64,000 bases of DNA from Gammaproteobacteria bacterium (GCA_018815325.1 JAHIYE010000014.1:229439-293438), one strand, 5' to 3'. Counted from the first letter of the stretch, positions 18,021-28,177 are shown. Notes: generated by a model not told the origin, from the letters alone. Numbers and translations: made by a program.

Positions 18021-19301
18021 TCATGCAAGTTTCTCGCCCCGCATCTGGTCGACGGGCGTTTCGCGCTCCCTGATCAGGTGTGCCTTGGCGCCATCCACCA
18101 GCACCTCGGCAGCACGTCCGCGGGTGTTGTAGTTGCTGGCCATGCTCATGCAATAGGCACCGGCCGACATCACAGCGAGCAAATTGCCTGCTTGAACTTG
18201 CAGCATGCGGTCGTGACCGATCCAGTCGCCGCTCTCGCAGACCGGCCCCACTACTTCCCACTCAAGCGCGGGCTGATCTGGCGCAGGACCTGACACGGGA
18301 ACGATCTGATGAAAGGCCTGGTACATGGCCGGACGCGGCAAGTCGTTCATGGCGGCGTCCACGATGCAGAAGTTTTTCTGCTCGCCCGGCTTGAGGTAAA
18401 GCACCTCGGTCAGGCAGACGCCGGCATTGCCGACGAGCGAGCGACCCGGCTCAATCATGAGCTTGCGTGTACCGAAACCCCGTGCGTCGAGTTTCTCCAG
18501 CAGGTGGGCCCAGAGCGTATCAGCTGCAGGTGGCGTATCGCCGTTGTAGTCAATGCCGAGTCCGCCACCAAAATCCAGGTGCTTGATCGGGATGCCGGCA
18601 GCCTCAATGCTTTCGACGAGATCGAGCACACGGTCCATCGCATCGAGATACGGGGCCTCTTGTGTGATCTGTGAGCCGATATGACAGTCGATGCCCACCA
18701 CCGTAAGTCCGGGCAAGTTTGCTGCACGCTGGTAGGTGGCCAGGGTGCGCTCATGTGCGATGCCGAATTTATTGCCCTTGAGTCCGGTCGAGATATAGGG
18801 GTGCGTTTTGGGATCCACATTCGGATTCACGCGGATGCTCACCGGGGCTTGCAGGTGCATGTCCTGTGCCACCTGGCTGAGGACTTCGAGCTCGGCCTCG
18901 CTCTCCACGTTGAAGCAGCCAATACCTGCCGCGAGGGCGCGTTGCATTTCGGAACGGGTCTTGCCGACGCCAGAGAAAATGACCTTGCGTGCATCGCCAC
19001 CAGCGGCCAATACCCGTTCAAGTTCCCCCCCGGAGACGATGTCGAAACCGCAGCCTGCCTGCGCGAATACTTGCAGTACGCCGAGCGAAGAGTTGGCCTT
19101 CATGGCATAACAAATTTGCGCATCCCGTCCTGCAAAGCCGCGCTGGTAGGCTCGCAGGGCCGACAGCATGGCGGCCTTGGAGTAGACGAAAAGCGGTGTG
19201 CCATGGGCGCGAGCCAATTCGGCAAGACCAAGCTCTTCGGCAAAAAGTTCATCGCCCCGGTAGGCGAAATGGGGTTGGCCAGGAAGATGCTGTGTACTCA
19301 T
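18021..19301 (-). CDS. lysA: Diaminopimelate decarboxylase
   Basis: 426 residues, last step of lysine synthesis (meso-diaminopimelate to lysine). PLP lysine in YAMKAN (Lys68), glycine loop GGGLGIDY, and the substrate-site CESGDW motif in the C-terminal half. ATG 19301 overlaps the lptM stop as ATGA, the common lptM-lysA pairing in betaproteobacteria. Its stop lies 12 bp from repeat copy D. Confidence 0.97.
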   Translation of the reverse strand: MSTQHLPGQPHFAYRGDELFAEELGLAELARAHGTPLFVYSKAAMLSALRAYQRGFAGRDAQICYAMKANSSLGVLQVFAQAGCGFDIVSGGELERVLAAGGDARKVIFSGVGKTRSEMQRALAAGIGCFNVESEAELEVLSQVAQDMHLQAPVSIRVNPNVDPKTHPYISTGLKGNKFGIAHERTLATYQRAANLPGLTVVGIDCHIGSQITQEAPYLDAMDRVLDLVESIEAAGIPIKHLDFGGGLGIDYNGDTPPAADTLWAHLLEKLDARGFGTRKLMIEPGRSLVGNAGVCLTEVLYLKPGEQKNFCIVDAAMNDLPRPAMYQAFHQIVPVSGPAPDQPALEWEVVGPVCESGDWIGHDRMLQVQAGNLLAVMSAGAYCMSMASNYNTRGRAAEVLVDGAKAHLIRERETPVDQMRGEKLA

Positions 19302-19531
19302 GGGGTCGCAGAATTGGATTTTGGGGCTGGCTCAGACGCTGGCGGAGAAGGCGCGGGCGTAGTCTTGGGCGGGGTGTGTAAAGGGTTCAAGGTTTCGGGC
19401 AGGGTAGCCCGGTTTGCCGCTGCAGGTTCCGTGGGAAGATACAGACCACCGGGCTGGCCGCAGGCACTCAGTCCCACCGTACTGGCGGCAAGGGTAATCA
19501 CGCTGACTAGAATTTGATAAATACGCAACAT
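19298..19531 (-). CDS. lptM: LptM-type small lipoprotein
   Basis: 77 residues. Signal peptide with lipobox LSAC (Cys24) followed at once by GQPGGLYLP, the LptM (YifL) signature. In Escherichia coli this lipoprotein helps mature the LptD/LptE LPS translocon; that role is carried over by homology. The tail is proline and alanine rich. ATG 19531 is 12 bp from the divergent cyaY start, so the two promoters must lie partly within the opposite genes. Confidence 0.88.
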   Translation of the reverse strand: MLRIYQILVSVITLAASTVGLSACGQPGGLYLPTEPAAANRATLPETLNPLHTPPKTTPAPSPPASEPAPKSNSATP

Positions 19532-19543
19532 CACGAAATTGTA

Positions 19544-19873
19544 ATGACTGACCCAGAATTCATGGACCGAGCAGAAATCCTGCTCAAGGCGGTTGAGTCG
19601 AACTGTGATCGCATCAACGACAACAGCGATGCCGACATCGACAACCAGCGTGTGGGGGGGATGATCACTCTGGTGTTTGCCAACACCAGCCAGATCGTAA
19701 TCAATCTGCAAAAGCCATTGCATGAAATCTGGATGGCTACCAAGGCGGGCGGATTCCACTACCAGTTCGATGGCCGCCAATGGCTGGATACCAAGGGCAA
19801 TGGCGAGTTTTTCACCAACCTGTCCCGCTATGCGAGCGAACAGGCTGGTATGCCGCTGGTATTCATACCCTGA
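19544..19873 (+). CDS. cyaY: CyaY, bacterial frataxin
   Basis: 109 residues. Iron-binding regulator of Fe-S cluster assembly in the cytosol. Acidic first helix ([16 protein letters not shown]) and the sheet motif [12 protein letters not shown] then GGFHYQF fit the family. MTDPEF at 19544 is chosen over an extra 10 residues upstream. Its stop (19871-19873) abuts the mrcA stop on the other strand with no base between. Confidence 0.93.
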   Translation: MTDPEFMDRAEILLKAVESNCDRINDNSDADIDNQRVGGMITLVFANTSQIVINLQKPLHEIWMATKAGGFHYQFDGRQWLDTKGNGEFFTNLSRYASEQAGMPLVFIP

Positions 19874-22267
19874 TCAGTTCCGGAACAAGTCCAGAATGCG
19901 GCGTTTTTCATCGGCGGGTGGCAGGCTCTGGCCCAGCACACCGTTGAAGGGCATCTTGTCGTCGAGCCCCAGACTGCTCACGCCTTCGCCTCTGGCATAT
20001 TCGTTGTAGATCCATTCGCCGTTGACGTTGGTCACGCCTTCGGGCACGGGGTATTCCATGACGGGGACGTTTTTAAGCGCATGCTCCATGAAGTCGATCC
20101 ACACAGGCAGGCTCAGGCCACCTCCCGTTTCGCGGACTCCCAGCTTGCGCGGCGTGTCATATCCGATCCAGGTGATGGCTGCCAGGCTTGGCTGGAAGCC
20201 GGCAAACCAGGCATCCATGGAGTCGTTGGTCGTGCCTGTCTTACCATAGAGGTCGTGACGCTTGAGCGTTCGCTGGGCTGATGCCGCTGTGCCGGAGCGG
20301 GTGACCTCCTGCAGCAGGCTGTCCATCACAAAGGCATTGCGAGCATCGATCACGCGCATCGACTCATCCAGTGGCGGGGGGGTGGATTGCGCCAGTACCT
20401 TGCCCTTCTGATCCGTGACTTTGGTGATCAGCCAGGGGTTGATACGGTAGCCGCCGTTAGCAAATACCGAGTAGCCGGTGGCTACCTGCATGGGCGTTAC
20501 TGAGCCTGCGCCCAGAGCCATGGTGAGGTAGGCGGGATGCTTGTCGGCTTCGAATCCAAAGCGCGTGACCCAATCCTGGGCATTCTGCGTGCCGACGGCC
20601 TGCAGAACCCGGATGGAGATCATGTTTTTGGATTTGGCCAAGCCTGTGCGCAGGGTCATGGGCCCTTCAAACTTGCCATCGTAATTCTTGGGTTCCCAGG
20701 GCTGGCCACCGGTGACACTGGCATCGAAGAAAAGAGGCGCATCGTTCACCACCGTGGCACCCGTGAAGCCTTTTTCCAATGCGGCGGAATAAATGAACGG
20801 CTTGAAACTGGAGCCGGGCTGACGCCAAGCCTGTGTGACATGATTGAACTTGTTTTTCAAGAAGTCAAAGCCACCCACCAGCGCCTTGATGGAGCCATCC
20901 CGAGGGTCCATGGCCACAAAGGCACCTTCCACTTCGGGTAATTGGGTAATTTCCCAGGTTTTCTTGGGAGTCTGAACGACCCGGATGATGGCGCCCGGGC
21001 GAAGCTTGATATTGGGTGGAGCCTTGCTGGACAGACCGGACTGGGCCGGACGCAGGCCCTCACCTGTAATTTCAAGCACATCGCCGTTCTGGCGCATGGC
21101 CTTGATCATTTTGGGGTTGGCTTCCAGCACCACGGCCGACACCACGTCACCGTTGTCAGGGTGGTCGTCAAGGGCATCATCGATCACGTCGTCCAGCTCC
21201 TTGGGGTCAGTGGGCAAAGTGATGAACTTTTCAGGGCCACGGTAGATCTGACGGCGCTCGAAATTCATGATGCCGCGGCGCAGTGCGCTGTATGCAACCT
21301 CCTGGTCAGAGGCTACGATGGTTGTGTAAACATTGAGCCCGCGTGTATAGGTTTCGTCACCATACTGGGCGTAAATGGACTGACGCACCATTTCCGCTAC
21401 GAACTCGGCATGGGCCTTGGTATTGTCCGAGCCGGATTTGACCTTGAGGGTCTGGTTTTTGGCAGCCTCGGCTTGAGCGCTGGTAATGAAGCCGTTTTCC
21501 TCCATGCGATCAATGATGTGCAGCTGCCGTGCACGCGCTCGCTTGGGGTTGACGATTGGGTTGTAGGCCGAAGGGGCCTTGGGCAAGCCGGCCAGCATGG
21601 CGGCCTCAGCAATTGTGATGTCTTTCAGTGGCTTGCCGAAATAGGCTTCCGAGGCGGCGGCAAAGCCGTAGGCCCGGTTGCCGAGAAATATCTGGTTCAT
21701 GTAGATCTCAAGAATCTGGTTCTTGGTCAGCATGTGTTCCAGTTTGAAGGTCAACAGGATCTCATAGATCTTGCGGGTGTAGGTCTTCTCGGACGACAAA
21801 TACACGTTGCGGGCTACCTGCATGGTTATCGTGGAGGCGCCCTGGCTCTTGACACGGCCCAAATTGGCCAGTGCGGCGCGCAAAACGCCCTTGTAATCCA
21901 CGCCATCGTGTTCGAAGAAGCGCGAATCTTCAATCGCCAGGACAGCTTGTGTCATGACTTTGGGGATGTCCTTGATCGGGGTGAGGTTGCGACGCTCCTC
22001 ACCAAACTCCCCAATCAGGACCCCCTCGGCCGAAAACACACGAAGTGGCAGCTTGGGGCGATAGTCGGACAGGTCCGAGATGTCAGGCAGGTTGGGGAAT
22101 GCCACCGACAATGCCAAGGCCACGATGATGAGTATCGAAGCGACCCCAGCGAACGCCAAGCCTAGGCCCCACAGAAGCAAACGCATGCCCCATGCCGCGT
22201 GGGCGGTGGAGGTGTTATCGGCTGAAGAAGGCTTGCGGGAGTCGGTCGACTTGGGTTTTGAGGGCAT
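19874..22267 (-). CDS. mrcA: Penicillin-binding protein 1A
   Basis: 797 residues. Bifunctional peptidoglycan synthase: a membrane anchor (about 28-53), a GT51 glycosyltransferase domain with catalytic Glu113 in EDSRFFEHDGVD, and a transpeptidase domain with SSFK (near 484), a SKN-type box (LAKSKN) and KTGT (near 676). Divergent from pilMNOPQ, a conserved arrangement in beta- and gammaproteobacteria. A TATAAT box lies 27 bp upstream. Confidence 0.96.
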   Translation of the reverse strand: MPSKPKSTDSRKPSSADNTSTAHAAWGMRLLLWGLGLAFAGVASILIIVALALSVAFPNLPDISDLSDYRPKLPLRVFSAEGVLIGEFGEERRNLTPIKDIPKVMTQAVLAIEDSRFFEHDGVDYKGVLRAALANLGRVKSQGASTITMQVARNVYLSSEKTYTRKIYEILLTFKLEHMLTKNQILEIYMNQIFLGNRAYGFAAASEAYFGKPLKDITIAEAAMLAGLPKAPSAYNPIVNPKRARARQLHIIDRMEENGFITSAQAEAAKNQTLKVKSGSDNTKAHAEFVAEMVRQSIYAQYGDETYTRGLNVYTTIVASDQEVAYSALRRGIMNFERRQIYRGPEKFITLPTDPKELDDVIDDALDDHPDNGDVVSAVVLEANPKMIKAMRQNGDVLEITGEGLRPAQSGLSSKAPPNIKLRPGAIIRVVQTPKKTWEITQLPEVEGAFVAMDPRDGSIKALVGGFDFLKNKFNHVTQAWRQPGSSFKPFIYSAALEKGFTGATVVNDAPLFFDASVTGGQPWEPKNYDGKFEGPMTLRTGLAKSKNMISIRVLQAVGTQNAQDWVTRFGFEADKHPAYLTMALGAGSVTPMQVATGYSVFANGGYRINPWLITKVTDQKGKVLAQSTPPPLDESMRVIDARNAFVMDSLLQEVTRSGTAASAQRTLKRHDLYGKTGTTNDSMDAWFAGFQPSLAAITWIGYDTPRKLGVRETGGGLSLPVWIDFMEHALKNVPVMEYPVPEGVTNVNGEWIYNEYARGEGVSSLGLDDKMPFNGVLGQSLPPADEKRRILDLFRN

Positions 22268-22293
22268 AGAGGGCTTTGTAAGGTCGCACCAGC

Positions 22294-22299
22294 ATTATA
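22294..22299 (-). promoter_or_regulatory. -10 box of mrcA
   Basis: Perfect TATAAT on the minus strand, predicting a 5' leader of about 20 nt. The -35 region 17-18 bases upstream is poor. The rest of the 267-bp gap to pilM (22268-22534) is AT-richer and must hold the pil promoter, for which TTGACA near 22421 has no good -10 partner. Confidence 0.55.
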
Positions 22300-22534
22300 A
22301 AAAGCTGTTGGAAAGCCACCTGATCCTTGCCACCGGATATTGTGGCTGCTTATGACGAGCTTGTCAGGCCAAAGATCGGACTGAATTGTGAGCATCTGTA
22401 AACGTCGGCTTTTGACAACGCTAAACGGCTTGCAAAACGGCAAAAACCTTTGAGAGACAATGATCTTGCTGATAGCATTCAAGTGAATTCTTAAGTTAAG
22501 TTGGTCATCATTTGACCTATTTCAGGGGACACGC

Positions 22535-23614
22535 TTGATCTCTTTGGGAGCCTTGTTCAGTCGGCAACCAGCGCCTATGCTGGGTTTGGATATCAGCTCG
22601 TCCAGCGTCAAGCTGGTGGAGTTGGGGCGTAATGCTGCCGGCCAGCTTGTGCTTGAGCGCTGCGCGATCGAGCCGCTTGAGCGTGGATGGATCACTGACG
22701 GCAACATCGAGAAGTTTGATGAAGTCGCTGAGGTCGTGCGTCGATTGGTCAAGAAAAGCGGAGCCAAAACCAAGAACGTTGCCATGGCCTTGCCGCCCTC
22801 TGCGGTCATTACGAAAAAAATTGTTTTGCCTGGGGATTTGAGTGATCAGGAGTTGGAGTTTCAGGTAGAAGCAGAGGCCAATCAGTACATTCCGTTCCCG
22901 CTAGACGAAGTCAGCCTTGACTTCTGTGTAATTGGCCCCAGCGCTACGTCTGCGGGCGATATTGATGTTCTGATTGCAGCTTCTCGGCGCGAGAAAGTTC
23001 AGGATATTCAGGGGCTGGCTGAGGCGGCGGGGCTCAAGCCCGTCATTGTGGATGTGGAATCCTATGCATCGCGGCTGGCCACGGGGCGCCTGATTGAGAA
23101 CCTGCCCAATAAAGGCGCCGGTATCATGGTGGCCTTGTTCGAGGTCGGCGCACTGACCACGAGCATGCAGGTGATCCGCGACGACGAGGTGCTTTATGAG
23201 CGCGACCAGGCGTTCGGCGGGGCACGATTGACGGAAATGATCGTCCGTCAGTATGGGTTTTCCCAAGAAGAGGCCGAAAGCAAGAAGCGCAGTGGGGAGT
23301 TGCCGGAGGACTATGAGGCAACCGTTTTACATCCTTTTGTGGAAAGTATCGCCCAGGAAATTGGTCGTGCCCTTCAGTTCTTTTTTACCAGCACGCCCCA
23401 TAGCAAGGTTGACTACATCATGCTGGCGGGCGGCTCGGCTGCTTTACCCGGCTTGACGGAGGCCGTCAAGCAACATACCTCGTTCTCCTGCAGTCTGGTC
23501 AACCCGTTTGACGGCATGGAGATCGGCGACGGTGTGCGTTTGAAACGGATGGCACGTGAAGCACCATCCTACTTGACGTCCTGTGGGTTGGCTCTGCGGA
23601 GGTTTTTGACGTGA
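22535..23614 (+). CDS. pilM: Type IV pilus assembly protein PilM
   Basis: 359 residues, actin-like ATPase fold on the cytoplasmic face that recruits PilN. Early GLDISSSSVKLVEL (about 17-30) is the phosphate-1 region. TTG at 22535 is preferred because AGGGGA (22524-22529) lies 5 bases upstream and MISLGALFSRQPAP is a normal family start. First gene of pilMNOPQ; it overlaps pilN by 4 bp (GTGA). Confidence 0.95.
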   Translation: MISLGALFSRQPAPMLGLDISSSSVKLVELGRNAAGQLVLERCAIEPLERGWITDGNIEKFDEVAEVVRRLVKKSGAKTKNVAMALPPSAVITKKIVLPGDLSDQELEFQVEAEANQYIPFPLDEVSLDFCVIGPSATSAGDIDVLIAASRREKVQDIQGLAEAAGLKPVIVDVESYASRLATGRLIENLPNKGAGIMVALFEVGALTTSMQVIRDDEVLYERDQAFGGARLTEMIVRQYGFSQEEAESKKRSGELPEDYEATVLHPFVESIAQEIGRALQFFFTSTPHSKVDYIMLAGGSAALPGLTEAVKQHTSFSCSLVNPFDGMEIGDGVRLKRMAREAPSYLTSCGLALRRFLT

Positions 23615-24261
23615 TCCTGATCAACCTGCTTCCGCATCGTGAGGCCGCGCGCAAACGGCGGGTCGAAGTATTTAATCTTTCTCTGGGCGTTGCTGCTGTC
23701 ATGGGTGGCCTGATAGCCGGGGGCATCTATCTCTGGTTCGAGGCTCAAATTTCAGTTCAGCAAGCGCGAAACTTGACGCTGCAGATGGAAAACCGGCGCC
23801 TGGATGGACAAATCAAAGAAATCGCGACTTTGGAGCAGGAGATTGTCGCTCTGCGAGCGCGGCAACAGGCTGTTGAGGATTTGCAGGCGGATCGAAATCT
23901 GCCGGTGCATCTATTGGCAGAACTGGTCAGGCAATTGCCTGACGGCGTTTATGTGACCAGCATGCGTCAGGAGAACCAGAATGTGACCTTGCAGGGGGTT
24001 GCGCAGTCGAATGAACGGGTGTCGGAGTTGCTGCGAAATCTGGCGAATAACACCCCCTGGTTTTCGAAGCCGGAACTTGTAGAAATCGTAGCCGGTAGCG
24101 TGGCATTGAGTTCGAGGGACCAGCGTCGTGTATCCAATTTCACCATGCGTGTGCGCTTGATGCGTGCCAGCGAAGCAGAAAAGGCTGCGCAAATGTCTGC
24201 AGATGCAGCGCAAGCGGTACCGGTTGCCGCCACAGCAGCGGCAACGCCTGCAAAAAAATAG
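23611..24261 (+). CDS. pilN: Type IV pilus assembly protein PilN
   Basis: 216 residues. Cytoplasmic N-terminus MILINLLPHRE binds PilM, one helix (about 29-48), coiled coil and a ferredoxin-like periplasmic domain. GTG start overlaps the pilM stop. Alanine-rich tail ends at KK, slightly longer than many homologues. Confidence 0.94.
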   Translation: MILINLLPHREAARKRRVEVFNLSLGVAAVMGGLIAGGIYLWFEAQISVQQARNLTLQMENRRLDGQIKEIATLEQEIVALRARQQAVEDLQADRNLPVHLLAELVRQLPDGVYVTSMRQENQNVTLQGVAQSNERVSELLRNLANNTPWFSKPELVEIVAGSVALSSRDQRRVSNFTMRVRLMRASEAEKAAQMSADAAQAVPVAATAAATPAKK

Positions 24262-24273
24262 CGGGACAGTGTC

Positions 24274-24945
24274 ATGGCCATGAAATCTACTTTTGAATTT
24301 AATTTCCCGGCGATGCAGGAGAATGTTGCGAGCCAATTCCGTGGACTAGATCCGAAGGATCCGTCTGTTTGGCCCTCTGTTCCGCGTTATGCATTGCTGG
24401 TTGCAGTGGCTGCTCTGGTGGTGGTGGCGATCTGGTTTGTCGGCTTGTCAAGCTCGCAAGAGGCGTTGGAAGCTGAGCAGACCAAAGAAATCAGTTTGCG
24501 TGAAGAGTACAAAAGCAAACTGGTCAAAGCCGTGAATCTTGAGGTGCTGAAAAAGCAGCGCGAGCAAGTATTGCAGTATGTGACGCAACTAGAGAAGCAA
24601 CTGCCCAGCAAAGCTGAAATGGATGCATTGCTTTCTGATATCAACCAAGCTGGCTTGGGGCGGAGTTTGCAATTCGAGTTATTTCGTCCCGGTCAGGTGG
24701 CGGTGAAGGACTATTACGCTGAGTTGCCGATTGCACTGCGGGTGACGGGCCGCTACCACGACATCGGTTCTTTTGCCGCAGATGTTGCCAATCTGTCCCG
24801 TATCGTGACCTTGAACAATATGGTGATTGTGCCGGCCAAGGATGGATCACTCGCGATGGATGCCACTGCCAAGACTTTCCGGTATTTAGACAAGGATGAA
24901 ATTGATGCCCAGCGCAAGGCGGCTGCTAAAGGAGGCAAGAAATGA
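24274..24945 (+). CDS. pilO: Type IV pilus assembly protein PilO
   Basis: 223 residues with one helix (about 36-58), a coiled coil (about 60-115) and a ferredoxin-like fold. Forms the inner-membrane alignment complex with PilN and PilP. ATG 24274 follows pilN by 12 bp; another ATG two codons on is possible. Overlaps pilP by ATGA. Confidence 0.94.
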   Translation: MAMKSTFEFNFPAMQENVASQFRGLDPKDPSVWPSVPRYALLVAVAALVVVAIWFVGLSSSQEALEAEQTKEISLREEYKSKLVKAVNLEVLKKQREQVLQYVTQLEKQLPSKAEMDALLSDINQAGLGRSLQFELFRPGQVAVKDYYAELPIALRVTGRYHDIGSFAADVANLSRIVTLNNMVIVPAKDGSLAMDATAKTFRYLDKDEIDAQRKAAAKGGKK

Positions 24946-25484
24946 TCGCCTGGCGCATGATTTCTGGTTTGGGTCTTGCGCTGATACTCGCGGGCTGTGG
25001 TGCATCCAGTGAAAGTGAATTGCAAGAGTGGATGACAGAGCAGAAGAACCTTACCAAGCCCCGGGTCAAACCAATTGCGGAGCCCAAGCAATTCAAGCCT
25101 GAAAGCTACAACGAGGAGCGCGCTGTTGAGCCGTTTAGCAAGGAAAAACTCACGCAGGCTTTGCGACGGGAGTCATCCCAGGCTTCGGTCAACGGTGCGC
25201 TGATTGCGCCCGAGCTGAATCGGCGCAAGGAGCCGCTGGAGTTATTCCCGCTGGATGCGATGTCGTTGGTCGGCAATCTTGTGAAGGCCGGGCAGCCTGT
25301 CGCCTTGGTGAAAGTCGACAACTTGTTGTATCAGGTCAAGCCCGGGAATTATCTTGGGCAGAACTATGGACGTGTCATGAAAATCACCGAAACGGAAGTC
25401 GTATTGCGTGAAATCGTCCAGGACGCTGTCGGTGAATGGGTAGAACGCACTGCATCATTGCAGTTGCAAGAGAGGTCGAAATGA
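24942..25484 (+). CDS. pilP: Type IV pilus lipoprotein PilP
   Basis: 180 residues. Lipobox LAGC at about 19-22, disordered linker, then a small beta domain (DNLLYQVKPGNYLGQNYG) that contacts PilQ. Links the PilNO complex to the secretin. Coupled by ATGA overlap to both neighbours. Confidence 0.94.
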   Translation: MIAWRMISGLGLALILAGCGASSESELQEWMTEQKNLTKPRVKPIAEPKQFKPESYNEERAVEPFSKEKLTQALRRESSQASVNGALIAPELNRRKEPLELFPLDAMSLVGNLVKAGQPVALVKVDNLLYQVKPGNYLGQNYGRVMKITETEVVLREIVQDAVGEWVERTASLQLQERSK

Positions 25485-27601
25485 ACAAGCAGAATCAGTG
25501 GGCGGCAATGAGCATGGTGCAGCGGATTTTTTTGGTTTTTTCATTGCTGCTTGGCGCAGTACCTGTCCATGCACAAAATTCCATTGAATCGGTAAGCGGA
25601 TCGATTCAAGGGGGGCAGGAGGTCATCCGAATTGACCTGGCCCAGCCGCTGACTGCCGATCCGGTGGCTTTTCTGATTCAATCACCCGCTCGAATTGCAC
25701 TTGATTTTCCTGGTGTTTCCAATGCCATGGGGCGCTCGACCGTACCGGTCAATCAGGGGAATTTGCAGTCCATCAGTGTGTTGCAAGCCGCCACCCGTAG
25801 TCGCGTCGTACTCAACCTGAAACAGGCGACAGCCTACAAGACACAGATGGAGGGCAAGACCTTGGTGGTGGTGTTGGCGCCGGTGGCTTCGACTGCTCCT
25901 GCTGCGACCGCCATGCCGGTATTTGCCGAAGCACGCAATGCGGACACTTTGCCGCTCAAGGATCTGGATTTCCGCCGGGGGGCGGATGGTTCAGGGCGTG
26001 TGATCGTGACATTGCCGAATAATCAGGTAGGCGTGGATATTAGGCAGCAAGGCCAGTCGCTGGTCGTTGAGTTTCTTCGCTCGACTCTGCCGGAAGGCTT
26101 GCGTCGCCGCCTGGATGTGACGGACTTTGGTACACCGGTTCAGACGGTGGCGATTTTCCAGACGGGGGACCGCGTTCGCATGGTAATCGAGCCCAAGGGG
26201 CAGTGGGAGCATAGTGCCTATCAGAGTGACGAGCAGTTCGTGGTTGAGGTCAAGCCGCTGAAAGCGGATCCGGCCAAGTTGACACAGGGCCCTGGCTACA
26301 AAGGTCAGAAGTTGTCGCTGAATTTTCAGAATATCGAAGTCCGCTCCTTGTTGCAGGTGATCGCCGATTTCACCAACTTCAATATTGTTACCTCAGATTC
26401 CGTTAGCGGCTCCGTCACCTTGAGGTTGCAGGATGTACCTTGGGACCAGGCATTGGATCTGATTCTGCAGTCCAAGGGGCTGGGCATGCGCAAGAACGGC
26501 AATGTGTTGTGGATTGCGCCCAAGGATGAAATCGCGGCAAGGGAGAAGCTGGAGCTGGAGTCTGTAGCTGCGCTGCAGGGACTGGAGCCTTTGCGAACGC
26601 AATCATTTCAGATGAATTACACCAAGGCCGTCGATGTGGCTGTTCAACTGAAGGGCGTGACAACAGGTAGTGGGTCAACCGCCAGAAGCACCAGCATTCT
26701 CAGTTCCCGTGGCAGTGTGATTGCAGAGCCTCGTACCAACCAGATTTTTGTAACTGATATCGCAAGCAGTCTCGAGCAGGTACAGCAGTTGCTTGCCAAG
26801 ATTGATATTCCCGTGCGTCAGGTTTTGATTGAAGCCCGTATTGTTGAGGCCTCCGACACGTTTGGAAAATCACTGGGCGTGAAACTCGGCGGTGGAATCA
26901 ATCCTGCTGGTGGTGTGCAGGTGTTGAGTGTGGATGGGTCAGGTGTCAATGCAACCATTGGGTCAAGCTACACGGCAGGCAGTGCCACCACCACATCGGG
27001 TAACTTTGTGAACCTTCCGGCTCCTGCGTTGTCTACGGGCCAAGCTGCAGGTACGTTCGCGGTTTCCCTCTTCAACGCTGCTGCCAACCGGTTCCTGAAC
27101 CTGGAAATATCTGCACTGGAGGCTGACGGTAAAGGCAAAGTGGTGTCCAGTCCCCGTGTTGTGACGGCTGACCAGACCAAAGCCTTGATTGAGCAGGGGG
27201 AAGAACTCCCCTACCAGATAGCCACGTCGAGTGGTGCTACTTCCATTGCATTTCGCAAGGCCAACCTGAAGCTTGAGGTCACACCGCAAATCACGCCAGA
27301 AGGCAGCATCATTCTGACGCTGGATGTGAACAAGGACACTGTAGGCCGCTCGACGACGGCAGGTTTTGCCATTGACACCAAACATATCCAGACGCAGGTG
27401 CTGGTCGAAAATGGCGGTACGGTTGTCATTGGCGGCATCTTCGAGTTGACCGAGGCTGATAACGAGACGCGCGTGCCTCTGCTGGGTGATTTGCCGGCCA
27501 TTGGAAACCTGTTCAAAAGTCGGTCGAGGACATCCAGCAAGAAGGAAATGCTGGTGTTCATCACGCCTAAAATGATTGCCGAGCGCATCGGAACCCGTTG
27601 A
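25481..27601 (+). CDS. pilQ: Type IV pilus secretin PilQ
   Basis: 706 residues. Signal peptide (cut after VHA), two AMIN-type peptidoglycan-binding domains (roughly 35-280), STN/N1 domains (from about 290, NIEVRSLLQVIADFTNFN), then the secretin pore domain ending KKEMLVFITPKM. Forms the outer-membrane channel for pilus fibres. MNKQNQ at 25481 overlaps the pilP stop. No internal break. Confidence 0.96.
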   Translation: MNKQNQWAAMSMVQRIFLVFSLLLGAVPVHAQNSIESVSGSIQGGQEVIRIDLAQPLTADPVAFLIQSPARIALDFPGVSNAMGRSTVPVNQGNLQSISVLQAATRSRVVLNLKQATAYKTQMEGKTLVVVLAPVASTAPAATAMPVFAEARNADTLPLKDLDFRRGADGSGRVIVTLPNNQVGVDIRQQGQSLVVEFLRSTLPEGLRRRLDVTDFGTPVQTVAIFQTGDRVRMVIEPKGQWEHSAYQSDEQFVVEVKPLKADPAKLTQGPGYKGQKLSLNFQNIEVRSLLQVIADFTNFNIVTSDSVSGSVTLRLQDVPWDQALDLILQSKGLGMRKNGNVLWIAPKDEIAAREKLELESVAALQGLEPLRTQSFQMNYTKAVDVAVQLKGVTTGSGSTARSTSILSSRGSVIAEPRTNQIFVTDIASSLEQVQQLLAKIDIPVRQVLIEARIVEASDTFGKSLGVKLGGGINPAGGVQVLSVDGSGVNATIGSSYTAGSATTTSGNFVNLPAPALSTGQAAGTFAVSLFNAAANRFLNLEISALEADGKGKVVSSPRVVTADQTKALIEQGEELPYQIATSSGATSIAFRKANLKLEVTPQITPEGSIILTLDVNKDTVGRSTTAGFAIDTKHIQTQVLVENGGTVVIGGIFELTEADNETRVPLLGDLPAIGNLFKSRSRTSSKKEMLVFITPKMIAERIGTR

Positions 27602-27652
27602 TTCCAGCAAGCTGTCGTACCATAGCTGACTTCATCACGAATCAATTTCAAT

Positions 27653-28177
27653 GTGTTAGTCAGTCTGATTGGCCTGCCCGGTTCAGGCAAGTCCACGGTC
27701 GGGCGCCAACTGGCCCGGCGCCTGAATCTTCCCTTTGTCGACTCTGACCATGCGGTCGAGGGTCGCCTGGGTTGTTCCATTCGCGAGTATTTTGAGCGCG
27801 AAGGGGAGGACAGGTTCAGAGATGTTGAGCAGGAGGTGCTCAACGACCTGACCCTTCAACATAAGGGTGTCTTGTCTACGGGCGGAGGCTCGGTACTTCG
27901 AGCTGCCAATCGCCAGCATCTTCATGAGCGTGGACAGGTTGTTTATCTCAAATCGTCTCCCGATGAGCTTTTTCGACGATTGCGTCATGATGTCAACAGG
28001 CCATTGCTTCAGGTTTCTGACCCATTGGGACGATTGAGAGAGCTTTTTGCTGCACGTGACCCTCTCTACCGGGAGACGGCTCATTTCACGGTGGAGACGG
28101 GGCGACCCACGGTGGCCACCCTGGTTAACATGATCGTGATGCAGTTGGAGTTGACGGGCAGCCTGCCTGGAGCCTGA
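27653..28177 (+). CDS. aroK: Shikimate kinase
   Basis: 174 residues. Phosphorylates shikimate with ATP in aromatic amino-acid synthesis. Walker A GLPGSGKST (7-15), shikimate-site DSD and STGGGSVLR, lid RHDVNRPLL. GTG 27653 gives the usual first strand VSLIGLPGSGK; no strong Shine-Dalgarno. Lies between pilQ and aroB, as in many proteobacteria. Confidence 0.95.
   Translation: MLVSLIGLPGSGKSTVGRQLARRLNLPFVDSDHAVEGRLGCSIREYFEREGEDRFRDVEQEVLNDLTLQHKGVLSTGGGSVLRAANRQHLHERGQVVYLKSSPDELFRRLRHDVNRPLLQVSDPLGRLRELFAARDPLYRETAHFTVETGRPTVATLVNMIVMQLELTGSLPGA

Noticed and set aside
20942..22165. 407-codon plus-strand open frame opposite mrcA
   Set aside because: Shadow of the PBP1a gene with no recognisable domain.
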